Origin: JALORV01 sp963780715 | Lineage (GTDB): Bacteria; Pseudomonadota; Gammaproteobacteria; Burkholderiales; Burkholderiaceae_F | Assembly: GCA_963780715.1 (NCBI GenBank) | Contig: CAWADK010000019.1 | Span: forward strand, 185,071-249,070 | Direction of reading: 5' to 3' | DNA: 64,000 bases | Part shown: positions 24,812 through 33,199 of the stretch, piece after piece | How positions within the stretch are numbered: position 1 is the stretch's first letter | Layout of the letters: every line of letters begins with the position of its first letter | Notes under the pieces: model-generated | Told to the model about the DNA's origin: nothing | Database searches by the model: none | The model's input: the letters and a program-made list of their open reading frames with translations, nothing else | Made by a program: the position numbers and the translations under genes

Positions 24812-27154
24812 ATGTCCTCTCGTCCCAACACTGCCCGCGTGTCCGGCGCCGTCTCCGATGGCGCCTGGATCCGGAGCCGGCAGCCCTCGGCCACCATCGA
24901 ATCTTCGCGCGTCTCGCGCCTGCTAGCTGAAGCCCGCTGGATCGCTGGCGCCGCGCTGGCGGCCGCGCTGCTGGTGGTCCTGCTGACGTACTCGCGCGAG
25001 GACCCGGGATTTACCCACGCTGCTGCCGCCGCTCCAATCCAGAACCTGGGCGGGCGGCTCGGCGCGTGGGTTGCCGACGTCATGTTGCTCGTGTTCGGCA
25101 TCTCCGCATACCTGGTCGCGCTTGGGCTGGCTGTCACGGTCGCGCGCGCCTTCCGTCGCCTGCACCGGGCCGCGGCCGGGGCAGATCCGCTGGCCGACGA
25201 CCTGCCGGCCTGGGCGCACGGGCTGGGATTTGTCCTCCTGCTGGCGGGAGCGACCGGGCTCGAGGCCCTGCGCCTGTACAACCTGAAGGCGGCACTGCCG
25301 GGGCTCCCGGGCGGGATCATCGGCAACGCGATTGCGCCGCTGGTCCAGAGCGGCGTGGGCTTCACCGGCGCCAGCGTGATCTTCCTGGTCGCCATTGCGA
25401 TCGGCTTGTCCTTGTTCCTGGATTTTTCGTGGCTCAGCGTTGCCGAGCGGGTCGGGACCTTCATCGAAGGCTTCTCGCGGCGGGCCGAGCAGCGGCGCGA
25501 AGAGGCCGAGGACCGTGCCATCGGCGAGGCCGCGACGAAGGTACGCGAGGCGGCACTCGCGGAAGAGCGCGAACGCATCGAGGATGCGCCGCCAGTGCAC
25601 ATCGAACGTCCGCCGGCGCACGTCAAGGCGTCGGAGCGCAAGCAGAAGGAAAAGCAGGTCCCGCTGTTCGCTGAAATGGCCGACGCGCGCCTGCCGGCGC
25701 TTGACCTGCTCGACGAACCGCCGCCAGCCATCGAAAGCGTGTCGACCGAAACACTGGAGTTCACCTCGCGCCTGATCGAAAAGAAGCTGCGCGACTTCAA
25801 CGTCGAGGCGCAGGTGGTGGCGGCCTATCCGGGCCCGGTGATAACACGCTACGAGATCGAGCCCGCGGTCGGCGTCAAGGGTAGCCAGATCGTCAACCTT
25901 GCCAAGGACCTTGCGCGCTCGCTGTCGCTGGTGTCGGTGCGCGTCGTCGAGACGATTCCCGGCAAGAACCTGATGGGGCTGGAACTGCCCAATCCGCGGC
26001 GACAGGTCGTGAAGCTCTCCGAAATCCTCGGCTCGGCCGTCTACAACGAAAGCGCTTCGCTGGTTACGCTGGGCCTGGGCAAGGACATCGCCGGCAAGGC
26101 CGTCGTCGTCGATCTCGCGCGCATGCCGCACCTGCTGGTGGCCGGCACGACCGGCTCCGGCAAGTCGGTCGGCATCAACGCGATGATCCTGTCGATCCTG
26201 TACAAGGCCGACCCGTCGCAGGTGCGGCTGATCCTGGTCGATCCGAAGATGCTCGAGCTTTCGGTCTACGAGGGCATTCCGCACCTGCTGTGCCCGGTCG
26301 TGACCGACATGCGCGAGGCCGGCAACGCGCTGCAGTGGTGCGTGGCCGAGATGGACAAGCGTTACCGGCTGATGAGCAAGCTCGGGGTGCGCAGCCTCAG
26401 CGGCTACAACCAAAAGCTGGCTGATGCACGGGCCAAGGGCGAGATCCTGAAGAACCCGTTCTCGCTGACGCCGGAAGACCCCGAGCCGTTGGACCCGCTG
26501 CCGATGATCGTCGTCGTCATCGACGAGCTGGCGGACCTCATGATGGTCACCGGCAAAAAGGTCGAGGAACTGATCGCCCGCATCGCGCAGAAGGCGCGCG
26601 CTTCGGGCATGCACCTGATCCTCGCCACCCAGCGCCCATCGGTCGATGTCATCACCGGGCTCATCAAGGCGAATATCCCGGCGCGGATGTCGTACCAGGT
26701 TTCGAGTCGCGTCGACTCGCGCACCATCCTCGACCAGATGGGGGCCGAATCGCTGCTGGGGCAGGGCGACATGCTGTACCTCGCACCCGGCACCGGCCTG
26801 CCAAACCGCGTGCACGGCGCGTTCGTTGCCGACGCCGAGGTGCATCGCGTGGTGGAGTCTTTGCGGAAACGCGGCGGGCCGCAGTATGTGGAGGGTGTGC
26901 TCGACGCGCCTTCGGCCGAGGGTGACGAGAGCGCCGGTGGGCAGCCGGGCGGCGAGGCGGACCCGCTGTACGACCAGGCGGTCGAGATCGTCGTCAAGAA
27001 CCGGCGCGCGTCGATCTCGCTGGTGCAGCGCCATCTTCGCATCGGATACAACCGCGCTGCGCGCCTGCTGGAGGACATGGAACGGGCCGGCCTCGTCTCA
27101 GCGATGCAGAGCAACGGCAACCGCGAGATCCTGGTGCCGTCGCGCGATGCGTAA
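24812..27154 (+). CDS. ftsK: DNA translocase FtsK
   Basis: FtsK pumps DNA at the septum and activates XerCD recombination at dif. The 780-residue protein has an N-terminal membrane domain with four helices (about 45-65, 85-105, 130-150, 185-205) and a basic/acidic linker that is short compared with E. coli. The motor domain carries the Walker A motif GTTGSGKS at 445-452, Walker B in IVVVIDELADLMM and ATQRPSVDVITG. A C-terminal winged-helix gamma domain (SISLVQRHLRIGYNRAARLLEDMERAG) should read KOPS-like sites. lolA starts inside its last codons. Confidence 0.95.
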   Translation: MSSRPNTARVSGAVSDGAWIRSRQPSATIESSRVSRLLAEARWIAGAALAAALLVVLLTYSREDPGFTHAAAAAPIQNLGGRLGAWVADVMLLVFGISAYLVALGLAVTVARAFRRLHRAAAGADPLADDLPAWAHGLGFVLLLAGATGLEALRLYNLKAALPGLPGGIIGNAIAPLVQSGVGFTGASVIFLVAIAIGLSLFLDFSWLSVAERVGTFIEGFSRRAEQRREEAEDRAIGEAATKVREAALAEERERIEDAPPVHIERPPAHVKASERKQKEKQVPLFAEMADARLPALDLLDEPPPAIESVSTETLEFTSRLIEKKLRDFNVEAQVVAAYPGPVITRYEIEPAVGVKGSQIVNLAKDLARSLSLVSVRVVETIPGKNLMGLELPNPRRQVVKLSEILGSAVYNESASLVTLGLGKDIAGKAVVVDLARMPHLLVAGTTGSGKSVGINAMILSILYKADPSQVRLILVDPKMLELSVYEGIPHLLCPVVTDMREAGNALQWCVAEMDKRYRLMSKLGVRSLSGYNQKLADARAKGEILKNPFSLTPEDPEPLDPLPMIVVVIDELADLMMVTGKKVEELIARIAQKARASGMHLILATQRPSVDVITGLIKANIPARMSYQVSSRVDSRTILDQMGAESLLGQGDMLYLAPGTGLPNRVHGAFVADAEVHRVVESLRKRGGPQYVEGVLDAPSAEGDESAGGQPGGEADPLYDQAVEIVVKNRRASISLVQRHLRIGYNRAARLLEDMERAGLVSAMQSNGNREILVPSRDA

Positions 27155-27788
27155 CGGCCTGCGGATTGTTGTGACGGCTCTTCTGAAGTCGTCCGTCCTG
27201 CTGGCTTCGCTCATTGCCACGCAAGCGCAGTCGGCCGCGATCGAACAGCTGCGCAGCTTTCTCACCCAGACCACGAGTGCGCGCGGGGAATTCGTTCAGC
27301 GCGTCACGCGGAGCTCAGGAGCTGCGGTCCAGGAGTCGAAGGGCCAGTTCGTATTCCAGCGCCCCGGCCGGTTTCGCTGGGCCTACGAACGGCCTTACGA
27401 ACAACTGATCGTCGCCGACGGCCAGCGGCTCTCTATTTTTGATCGCGACCTGAACCAGGCCACGGTCCGCAAGCTGCAGACCTCACTGCCGTCGAGCCCC
27501 GCATCCATCTTGTTCGGTTCGAACGACTTCGAGCGCGAGTTCGAGGTGAGTGATGCCGGCGCGCGCGACGGGCTCGAGTGGATTTCAGCCCGACCTCGCG
27601 CCAAGGACACTCCGTTCGAGCGCATCGAGATCGGCTTCCGCGACGGCCTGCCCGGTGCGATGCTGCTCGTCGACAGCTTCGGGCAGACCACGCGCCTCGC
27701 CTTCGCGAAAGTCGAGCGCAATCCGAAGCTCGACGCCGATACGTTCCGATTCACGCCGCCGAAGGGGGCGGACGTATTAACCGAGTAG
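27147..27788 (+). CDS. lolA: Outer-membrane lipoprotein carrier protein LolA
   Basis: LolA is the periplasmic chaperone that carries lipoproteins from LolCDE to LolB. The 213-residue precursor has an N-terminal signal peptide (residues 1-30, cleavage near AQSAAIEQ) and the LolA core with FVQRVTRSSG, KGQFVFQRPGRFRWAYERPYEQ and LSIFDRDLNQATVRKL. Start 27147 overlaps the ftsK end by 8 bp, the usual ftsK-lolA coupling. In related genomes rarA and serS follow directly. Here repeat C, a cation exporter, repeat D and an FKBP gene intervene. Confidence 0.94.
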   Translation: MRNGLRIVVTALLKSSVLLASLIATQAQSAAIEQLRSFLTQTTSARGEFVQRVTRSSGAAVQESKGQFVFQRPGRFRWAYERPYEQLIVADGQRLSIFDRDLNQATVRKLQTSLPSSPASILFGSNDFEREFEVSDAGARDGLEWISARPRAKDTPFERIEIGFRDGLPGAMLLVDSFGQTTRLAFAKVERNPKLDADTFRFTPPKGADVLTE

Positions 27789-27796
27789 CGTCGCTC

Positions 27797-28155
27797 GTGT
27801 ACGCGATGGCCCGACTGCGTCGGGCCATCGCACGTGCACTCGCTCCGGAATAGTTAGTCGGCTGCGCTCCGGAGCGGCCGCGCGCTCCGCCGACTTACAA
27901 CCCCTTGCACTCCACCCCGCGCTGCACCTCGCAGTGCCAGGCTTGCCTTTCCCTCCTCGCCGGGCGAGGAGGGTGCAGGGAGGAGTGCATCAGTCCCTCC
28001 CGCTCGGCGGGAGGGCAGGGTGGGTGCCGTGCTCTTTTGAGTCGGCTGAGCGCACGGCCGCTCCGAAGCGAGCCGACTGATCAGTGTTGAGCGTGCACGT
28101 AGTGCGCGTGTCGCGACGAGTGCACGTGCGCGCCGCAGGCGCGCGTACACGAGGA
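27797..28155 (+). repeat. Hairpin-ended intergenic repeat element, full copy C
   Basis: The copy fills the gap between the convergent lolA and cation-exporter genes. The left terminal hairpin has a perfect 13-bp stem (GCGATGGCCCGAC, 27803-27815; loop TGC) between GTGTAC and ACGTGCAC. The inverted repeat arms are at 27857-27893 and about 28042-28077, the right arm being degenerate. The core holds CCCTCCTCGCC/GGCGAGGAGGG and CCCTCCCGC/GCGGGAGGG hairpins in the same order as copy A. The right terminal hairpin is only 7 bp (GCGCGCC/GGCGCGC, 28128-28144) but carries the same flanks. No protein gene is seen inside. Confidence 0.85.
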
Positions 28156-28159
28156 GCGC

Positions 28160-29056
28160 TTACCTATCCGGCTCGAAGAACACCCAGTGCGCCTGAGGAA
28201 ACGTCTCCTGCAGCGAAGCTTCGACCCGGTTGATGGCGGCGATCAGCTCGTCTGCGCTCGAGGCCGGCGCCATCTCTGCCCTGACGGCGACGACGAGGCG
28301 TTCCCCCCATTGCAGAGTGATCAGACGGATGACTCGCTTGACTTCGGGCCGGGCGACCACGTGGGCCTCAATCGCGCGGCGCAGGGACGGCTCCGCGGAT
28401 TCGCCGACGATCATTCCCTTGATCTCGATGATGATGGCGATGGCGACGACCACCAGCAGCACACCGACGGCGATCGAGCCCAGCGCATCGAACAGCGGGT
28501 TGCCCGTCCACATGGCGAGCAGCACCGCGATGAAGGCCAGCACGAGGCCGCCCAGCGCGGCGATGTCTTCGCCTGCGACCACCATCAGTTCGGACTGGCG
28601 AGTTTCGCGGAACCAGCGCATAAACGAGCGGCCGGCTTGCACCTTGCGGATCTCGCGCATCGCTCCCCAGAGCGAGACCGCTTCGAGGACGATCGCCACA
28701 CCCAGCACGGCAAGTGCGATGACACCGTTTTTCAGCGGCTCCGGATGCGCCAGCCGATGCCACCCCTCGTAGATCGAGAAGAGGCCGCCGACCAGGAAGA
28801 GGAGCAGGGCGACCATCATTCCGTAGAAGTAGGTCACGCGGTGGTAGCCCAGCGGGTGTTCTTCGGTCGCGGCGGTCCTTGCGCGCTTCAGTCCGAGCAG
28901 CAGCAGCAACTGATTCGCAGTGTCCGCGACCGAGTGGATCGCCTCCGCAAGCATTGCGCCCGAGCCCGTGTACGCCGCCGCGCCGAACTTCGTGACGGCG
29001 ATGCCGGCGTTGGCGCCGAGGGCGAACAGGATGGCGCGGGTGCTATTGGCGGACAT
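28160..29056 (-). CDS. Cation diffusion facilitator family transporter
   Basis: The 298-residue inner-membrane protein is a CDF exporter of divalent metals. The metal-site segments are AEAIHSVADTANQ in helix 2 and GEDIAALGGLVLA in helix 5, so the HD/ED rather than HD/HD pattern is present. The HPLGYHRVTYFYG loop and a cytoplasmic C-terminal domain (EVKRVIRLITLQWGERLVVAVRAEM) are also visible. It resembles the branch with YdfM/YeaB-like members; the metal is uncertain. Start 29056 (MSANSTRA) lies just before repeat D. It is bracketed by oppositely oriented repeats C and D and oriented against ftsK-lolA. Confidence 0.88.
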   Translation of the reverse strand: MSANSTRAILFALGANAGIAVTKFGAAAYTGSGAMLAEAIHSVADTANQLLLLLGLKRARTAATEEHPLGYHRVTYFYGMMVALLLFLVGGLFSIYEGWHRLAHPEPLKNGVIALAVLGVAIVLEAVSLWGAMREIRKVQAGRSFMRWFRETRQSELMVVAGEDIAALGGLVLAFIAVLLAMWTGNPLFDALGSIAVGVLLVVVAIAIIIEIKGMIVGESAEPSLRRAIEAHVVARPEVKRVIRLITLQWGERLVVAVRAEMAPASSADELIAAINRVEASLQETFPQAHWVFFEPDR

Positions 29057-29073
29057 AACGCCCCGCGTCGCAA

Positions 29074-29437
29074 CTGTACGCATCGGCTTCGCCGATGCAC
29101 GTGCAGTTGCTCCGGCACGGTTCTCGCGAACGCGAGAACCGCAAAGCCTGACTAGTCGGCTGCGCTCCGGAGCGGCCGCGCGCTTCGCCGAGGATCAACC
29201 TCACAGCTCCCACCCGACCTCCCTCCGCGAGGGAGGAGGGGTGCACTCCTCCCTGCACCCTCCTCGCCTGGCGAGGAGGGAAAGGCAATCCTGGCACTGC
29301 CGGGCGTATCGCGGGGTGGAGTGCCCGCCTTTGCGCTTCGGCGGAGCGCGCGGCCGCTCCGGAGCGCAGCCGACTGACTATTCCGGAGCGAGTGCACGTG
29401 CAAAGGCCCGGGGATGCCGGGCCTTTGCGTACACGAG
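29074..29437 (-). repeat. Hairpin-ended intergenic repeat element, full copy D (opposite orientation)
   Basis: Read on the minus strand it has the same order as copies A and C. The end at 29437 has a 12-bp stem (GCAAAGGCCCGG, 29400-29411, paired with 29417-29428) inside the same GTGTAC/ACGTGCAC flanks. The next stretch (CTCGCTCCGGAATAGT) matches copy C exactly, while the stem itself is unrelated to copy C. Inverted repeat arms are 29338-29374 and 29155-29191 with one mismatch. The other end has a second-class hairpin GGTTCTCGCG/CGCGAGAACC (29120-29141) and terminal stem GCATCGGC/GCCGATGC (29080-29098). It lies between the exporter start and the FKBP gene end. Confidence 0.85.
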
Positions 29438-29446
29438 TGACGAAGC

Positions 29447-29872
29447 TCATTTAATGCCCAGCAGCTCGACTTCGAAGATCAGCGTGGCATTCGGCGGGAT
29501 CGGGCCGCCGGGAGTGCCGCGCTCGCCGTAGGCGACGTTGGCGGGGCAGGTGAGCTTGGCCTTGCCGCCGACCTTCATCTTCTGCACGCCTTCGGTCCAG
29601 CACTTGATCACGCGATTGAGCGGAAACTCCGCCGGCTGGCCGCGGGCGATGGAGCTGTCGAACTCCTTGCCGTCCGGCAGCGTGCCGCGGTAATGCACGC
29701 GTACGACATCCGTTTCCTTCGGGCTGGCACCGGTTCCGTCCTTGAGCGACCGGTAGACCATCCCGGAGTCAGTCTTGACCGCGCCCGCCTCGGCCGCGGC
29801 CTTGGTCACCGTGGCATCCTGCGCCCAGGCCAGCGGACTTGCGAGCAGCGCAAGCAGCACCCATTGCTTCAT
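29447..29872 (-). CDS. FKBP-type peptidyl-prolyl cis-trans isomerase (exported)
   Basis: The 141-residue precursor begins with a signal peptide (MKQWVLLALLASPLAWAQ) and is therefore probably periplasmic. A single FKBP domain follows: VRVHYRGTLPDGKEFDSS, FPLNRVIKCWTEGVQKMKVGGKAKLTCP and YGERGTPGGPIPPNATLIFEVELL, covering the whole fold. It should speed folding of exported proteins at X-Pro bonds. The start is the last ATG compatible with the signal peptide. It is divergent from rarA, and its 3' end abuts repeat D. Confidence 0.92.
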   Translation of the reverse strand: MKQWVLLALLASPLAWAQDATVTKAAAEAGAVKTDSGMVYRSLKDGTGASPKETDVVRVHYRGTLPDGKEFDSSIARGQPAEFPLNRVIKCWTEGVQKMKVGGKAKLTCPANVAYGERGTPGGPIPPNATLIFEVELLGIK

Positions 29873-29981
29873 CGTTGCATTCTCCAGTTCGTTGGCACGC
29901 GAGCGGTTGTCTCGCCGTGCAGCGGGCGCGATGCTAGCCTGTTCCGTGGCCGAACCCAATTTCTGGCCGCCGAACACAGCC

Positions 29982-31298
29982 ATGCACGATCTTTTCACTG
30001 CCGAACCGGCCACGACTCCGCTGGCTGAGCGCATGCGCCCGCACACGATCGACGAGGTCGTGGGTCAGTCGCACCTGCTGGGTCCGGGCAAGCCGCTGCG
30101 CGTGGCCTTCGAATCCGGGCCGGCCGCATTCGATGATCCTGTGGGGGCCACCGGGCGTCGGCAAGACGACCCTGGCACGCCTGATGGCCGACGCTTTCGG
30201 TCTGGAGTTCATTGCGATCTCCGCGGTACTCGGTGGTGTCAAGGACATCCGCGATGCGGTCGAACGCGCGCAGGCGACGCGAGCGCGCACGGGGCTCGCG
30301 ACCGTGGTCTTTGTCGACGAGGTCCATCGCTTCAACAAGGCGCAGCAGGATGCATTTCTCCCGCATGTCGAGTCGGGCCTTTTCGTGTTCGTGGGGGCCA
30401 CGACCGAGAACCCGTCGTTCGAAGTGGTGGGGGCGCTGCTGTCGCGCGCGGCCGTCTACGTCCTCGAGCCGTTGAGTGAAGAGGAACTGGAGGCTCTGAT
30501 CACGCGGGCGACCGCGGGACCGCTGGGTGGCCACGTCGTCGAGGCGCCGGCGCGCCGGATGCTGATCGACCTGGCCGACGGCGATGCCAGGCGCCTGCTG
30601 AACGCTCTCGAGGTGTGCGCGAGCGCCGCGGCCGACGGGGCCTGCAAACGATTGACGCCGGGTTCCTGCGTGCGGCCTTGCCGGCCACGCTGCGCCGCTT
30701 CGACAAGGGTGGCGAGAACTTCTACGACCAGATCTCGGCGCTGCACAAGTCGGTCCGGGGCTCGGACCCCGATGCGGCGCTCTACTGGATGGCGCGCATG
30801 CTCGACGGCGGCACCGATCCGCGCTATGTCGCGCGTCGCGTCGTGCGCATGGCCGTCGAGGATATCGGGCTCGCCGATCCTCGCGGCCTGGAGATCGCAC
30901 TGGCCGCGGCGGAGACCTACGAGCGCCTCGGCTCGCCCGAAGGTGAACTCGCGATCGCACAGGCGATCGTCTATCTGTCGGTCGCACCGAAATCCAACGC
31001 GCTGTACATGGGCTACAACGCTGCACGCGCGTTCGTCCAGGGCGACTCGTCGCGTCCGGTGCCGATGCACCTGCGCAATGCTCCGACGCGCTTGATGAAG
31101 GACCTCGGGTACGGGACGGGTTACCGCTATGCACATGACGAAGCCGAAGGCTTTGCCGCGGGGGAGCGCTACTTCCCGGACGGCCTCACACCGCCGCACT
31201 TCTACGAACCGACCGATCGTGGCGTCGAAGCCCGCATCCGCGAGCGTCTCGCGCAGCTGCGCGCCCAGGGCGACAAGGCGCGCGACGAGCAAGGCTGA
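29982..31298 (+). pseudogene. rarA: Replication-associated recombination protein A (rarA/mgsA), broken by two frame shifts
   Basis: RarA is a clamp-loader-like AAA+ ATPase acting at stalled forks. The reading begins at ATG 29982 (MHDLFTAEPATTPLAERMRP). After ESG near 30119 an extra base moves the reading to a second frame, which continues RPHSMILWGPPGVGKTTLARL with Walker A and then VFVDEVHRFNKAQQDAF. Near 30640 a missing base (DGACKRL instead of DGGLQTIDAGFL) returns it to the first frame for the C-terminal clamp-loader part. The net length (438 residues) matches the family. Either two assembly indels or a truly disrupted gene would explain this. serS follows, as in related genomes. Confidence 0.85.
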
Positions 31299-31512
31299 GG
31301 CGCCGGAGCCGCGCCCTGCAATGAAGTTGCGCCGGGCATCGCCGTCGAGGAAAATGACTGCCATGCGCTGCCGGACGTTCCCGCCCAGTCGATCCCGCCA
31401 TCAACAGACTCTCCGCGTCTGCGGGTGATCGGCGGTTCTCGCCGCGCCCCTGCGCGGTTGCCCTGCAGGACAACCCCACGCCGGCCGCACCGGCAGCATC
31501 ACAGGAATCGTC

Positions 31513-32802
31513 ATGTTGGATATCACTCTCTTGCGCAAGGACGTCGGCGCCATCGCGGACCGATTGCGTGCCCGGGGCTTCGAGTTCGACACCGCAGGCT
31601 TTCACGCGATCGAGGCGGAACGCAAGGCGGTGCAGGTCGCGACTGAAGACCTGCAGGCGCGCCGCAATGCGCTGTCGAAGCAGGTTGGCATGCTTAAGGC
31701 GAAAGGCGAGGACGCCTCGGCAGTGATGGCCGAAGCAGCGGCCATACCTCAGCAGTTGAAGGATCTCGAGGTTCAACTGGGCAATGTGCAGTCCCGCCTC
31801 AACGAGCTGCTGCTCGGCTTGCCGAACGTGCCGCACGCATCGGTGCCGCAGGGGCGCTCGGCCGACGACAACGTCGAGGTGCGTCGCTGGGGTACGCCGC
31901 GTGCCTTCGATTTCGCCGTGAAGGATCACGTCGATGTGGGTGCCGGCCTCGGCCTCGACTTCGAGACGGCGGCCAAGCTTTCCGGCGCACGCTTCGCCGT
32001 CATGAAGGGGCCGGTGGCCCGGCTGCATCGCGCGCTCGCGCAGTTCATGCTCGATGTGCAGACCGGCGAGCACGGCTACACGGAGTGCTACACGCCGTAC
32101 ATCGTCAATCGCGAGACGCTGCTCGGCACGGGCCAGCTGCCGAAGTTCCGCGACGACATGTTCTGGGTCACCAAGGGTGGCGGCGAAGACAAGGAAGAGC
32201 TGTACCTGATCTCGACGTCGGAGATCTCGCTGACCAACACGGTACGCGGCGAAATCCTGCGCGAGGCGGACCTGCCCCTGAAGTTCACGGCCCACACCCC
32301 ATGCTTCCGCTCCGAGGCCGGCAGCTACGGCAAGGACACGCGCGGCATGATCCGGCAGCACCAGTTCGACAAGGTCGAGATGGTGCAGATCGCCCATCCC
32401 GAGCGCTCGTACGACGCGCATGAACAGATGGTCGGGCATGCCGAGGCGATCCTGCAGAAGCTCGGGCTGCCGTACCGCGTCGTCCTGCTGTGCACCGGCG
32501 ACATGGGGGATGGGGCCGCCAAGACCTATGACCTGGAGGTCTGGCTGCCGGGGCAAAGCGCCTTTCGAGAGATCTCTTCCGTTTCGAACTGCGAGGCCTT
32601 CCAGGCGCGGCGCATGCAGACCCGTTTCAAGAATGCGCAGGGCAAGACCGAACTCGTCCACACGCTGAACGGCTCGGGGCTCGCGGTCGGCCGCACGCTG
32701 GTGGCCGTGCTCGAGAACTACCAGCAGGCGGACGGCAGCGTGAGCATTCCGACGGCGCTGCAGCCATATATGAACGGCGCCAAAACCATCTCGCCGGCCT
32801 GA
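31513..32802 (+). CDS. serS: Seryl-tRNA synthetase
   Basis: This class II synthetase charges tRNA-Ser. The 429-residue protein has an N-terminal antiparallel coiled-coil arm (about residues 30-105). The catalytic core holds motif 2 in TPCFRSEAGSYGKDTRGMIRQHQFDKVEM and motif 3 in LNGSGLAVGRTLVAVLENYQ. It lies 49 bp before a tRNA-Ser(CGA) gene, so enzyme and substrate are encoded together. The 214 bp between rarA and serS show no leader structure I could identify. Confidence 0.96.
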   Translation: MLDITLLRKDVGAIADRLRARGFEFDTAGFHAIEAERKAVQVATEDLQARRNALSKQVGMLKAKGEDASAVMAEAAAIPQQLKDLEVQLGNVQSRLNELLLGLPNVPHASVPQGRSADDNVEVRRWGTPRAFDFAVKDHVDVGAGLGLDFETAAKLSGARFAVMKGPVARLHRALAQFMLDVQTGEHGYTECYTPYIVNRETLLGTGQLPKFRDDMFWVTKGGGEDKEELYLISTSEISLTNTVRGEILREADLPLKFTAHTPCFRSEAGSYGKDTRGMIRQHQFDKVEMVQIAHPERSYDAHEQMVGHAEAILQKLGLPYRVVLLCTGDMGDGAAKTYDLEVWLPGQSAFREISSVSNCEAFQARRMQTRFKNAQGKTELVHTLNGSGLAVGRTLVAVLENYQQADGSVSIPTALQPYMNGAKTISPA

Positions 32803-32851
32803 GCGCGCCGCGCCGCTATAATTCGCGGCTTGCTCGAAGTTGCACCACTCA

Positions 32852-32942
<91 letters not shown>

Positions 32943-32946
32943 ATCG

Positions 32947-32970
32947 AACGGGCCCCTCGTGGGCCCGTTT
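32947..32970 (+). terminator. Hairpin terminator after tRNA-Ser(CGA)
   Basis: Arms AACGGGCCC and GGGCCCGTT pair around the loop CTCGT, five bases after the tRNA 3' end. The T-tract is short. The same stem sequence follows the second tRNA-Ser gene at 40584. Confidence 0.7.
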
Positions 32971-33160
32971 GCATTGGAGAGCGAGGGCGGGTGAGGACCC
33001 TCGCGGGTTCGACGAGCATCGCGGCAGCGATGCGAAAGACATCGGAACGAAGCGACGGTGGTCCGAGGCTGAGCCGAGGTCGAGGCGGCAAAGCTGCTGA
33101 GCAAACCGACCTTCATCGCCAGCAACATTTATCCCTGACGTTCTGCGAAGGCCCAAATGG

Positions 33161-33184
33161 AAAGCCCCGCCGCATTGGGGCTTT
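33161..33184 (-). terminator. Probable terminator of the PEP-CTERM gene
   Basis: AAAGCCCC pairs with GGGGCTTT around an 8-base loop. It lies 16 bp beyond the stop codon of the leftward PEP-CTERM gene. The following T-content is interrupted, so efficiency is uncertain. Confidence 0.55.
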
Positions 33185-33199
33185 GCCGAGCATTGCAAT

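Noticed and set aside
28160..29083. Longer cation exporter starting at 29083
   Set aside because: The extra codons run into terminal hairpin sequence of repeat D; MSANSTRA at 29056 is the natural start.
1348..29437. Repeat elements as CRISPR-like or tRNA-like structures
   Set aside because: There are no regularly spaced direct repeats, spacers, cas genes or cloverleaf folds; the elements are nested inverted repeats.
31299..31512. T-box or other leader upstream of serS
   Set aside because: No T-box motif or convincing leader hairpin is visible, and T-boxes are not expected in this group.
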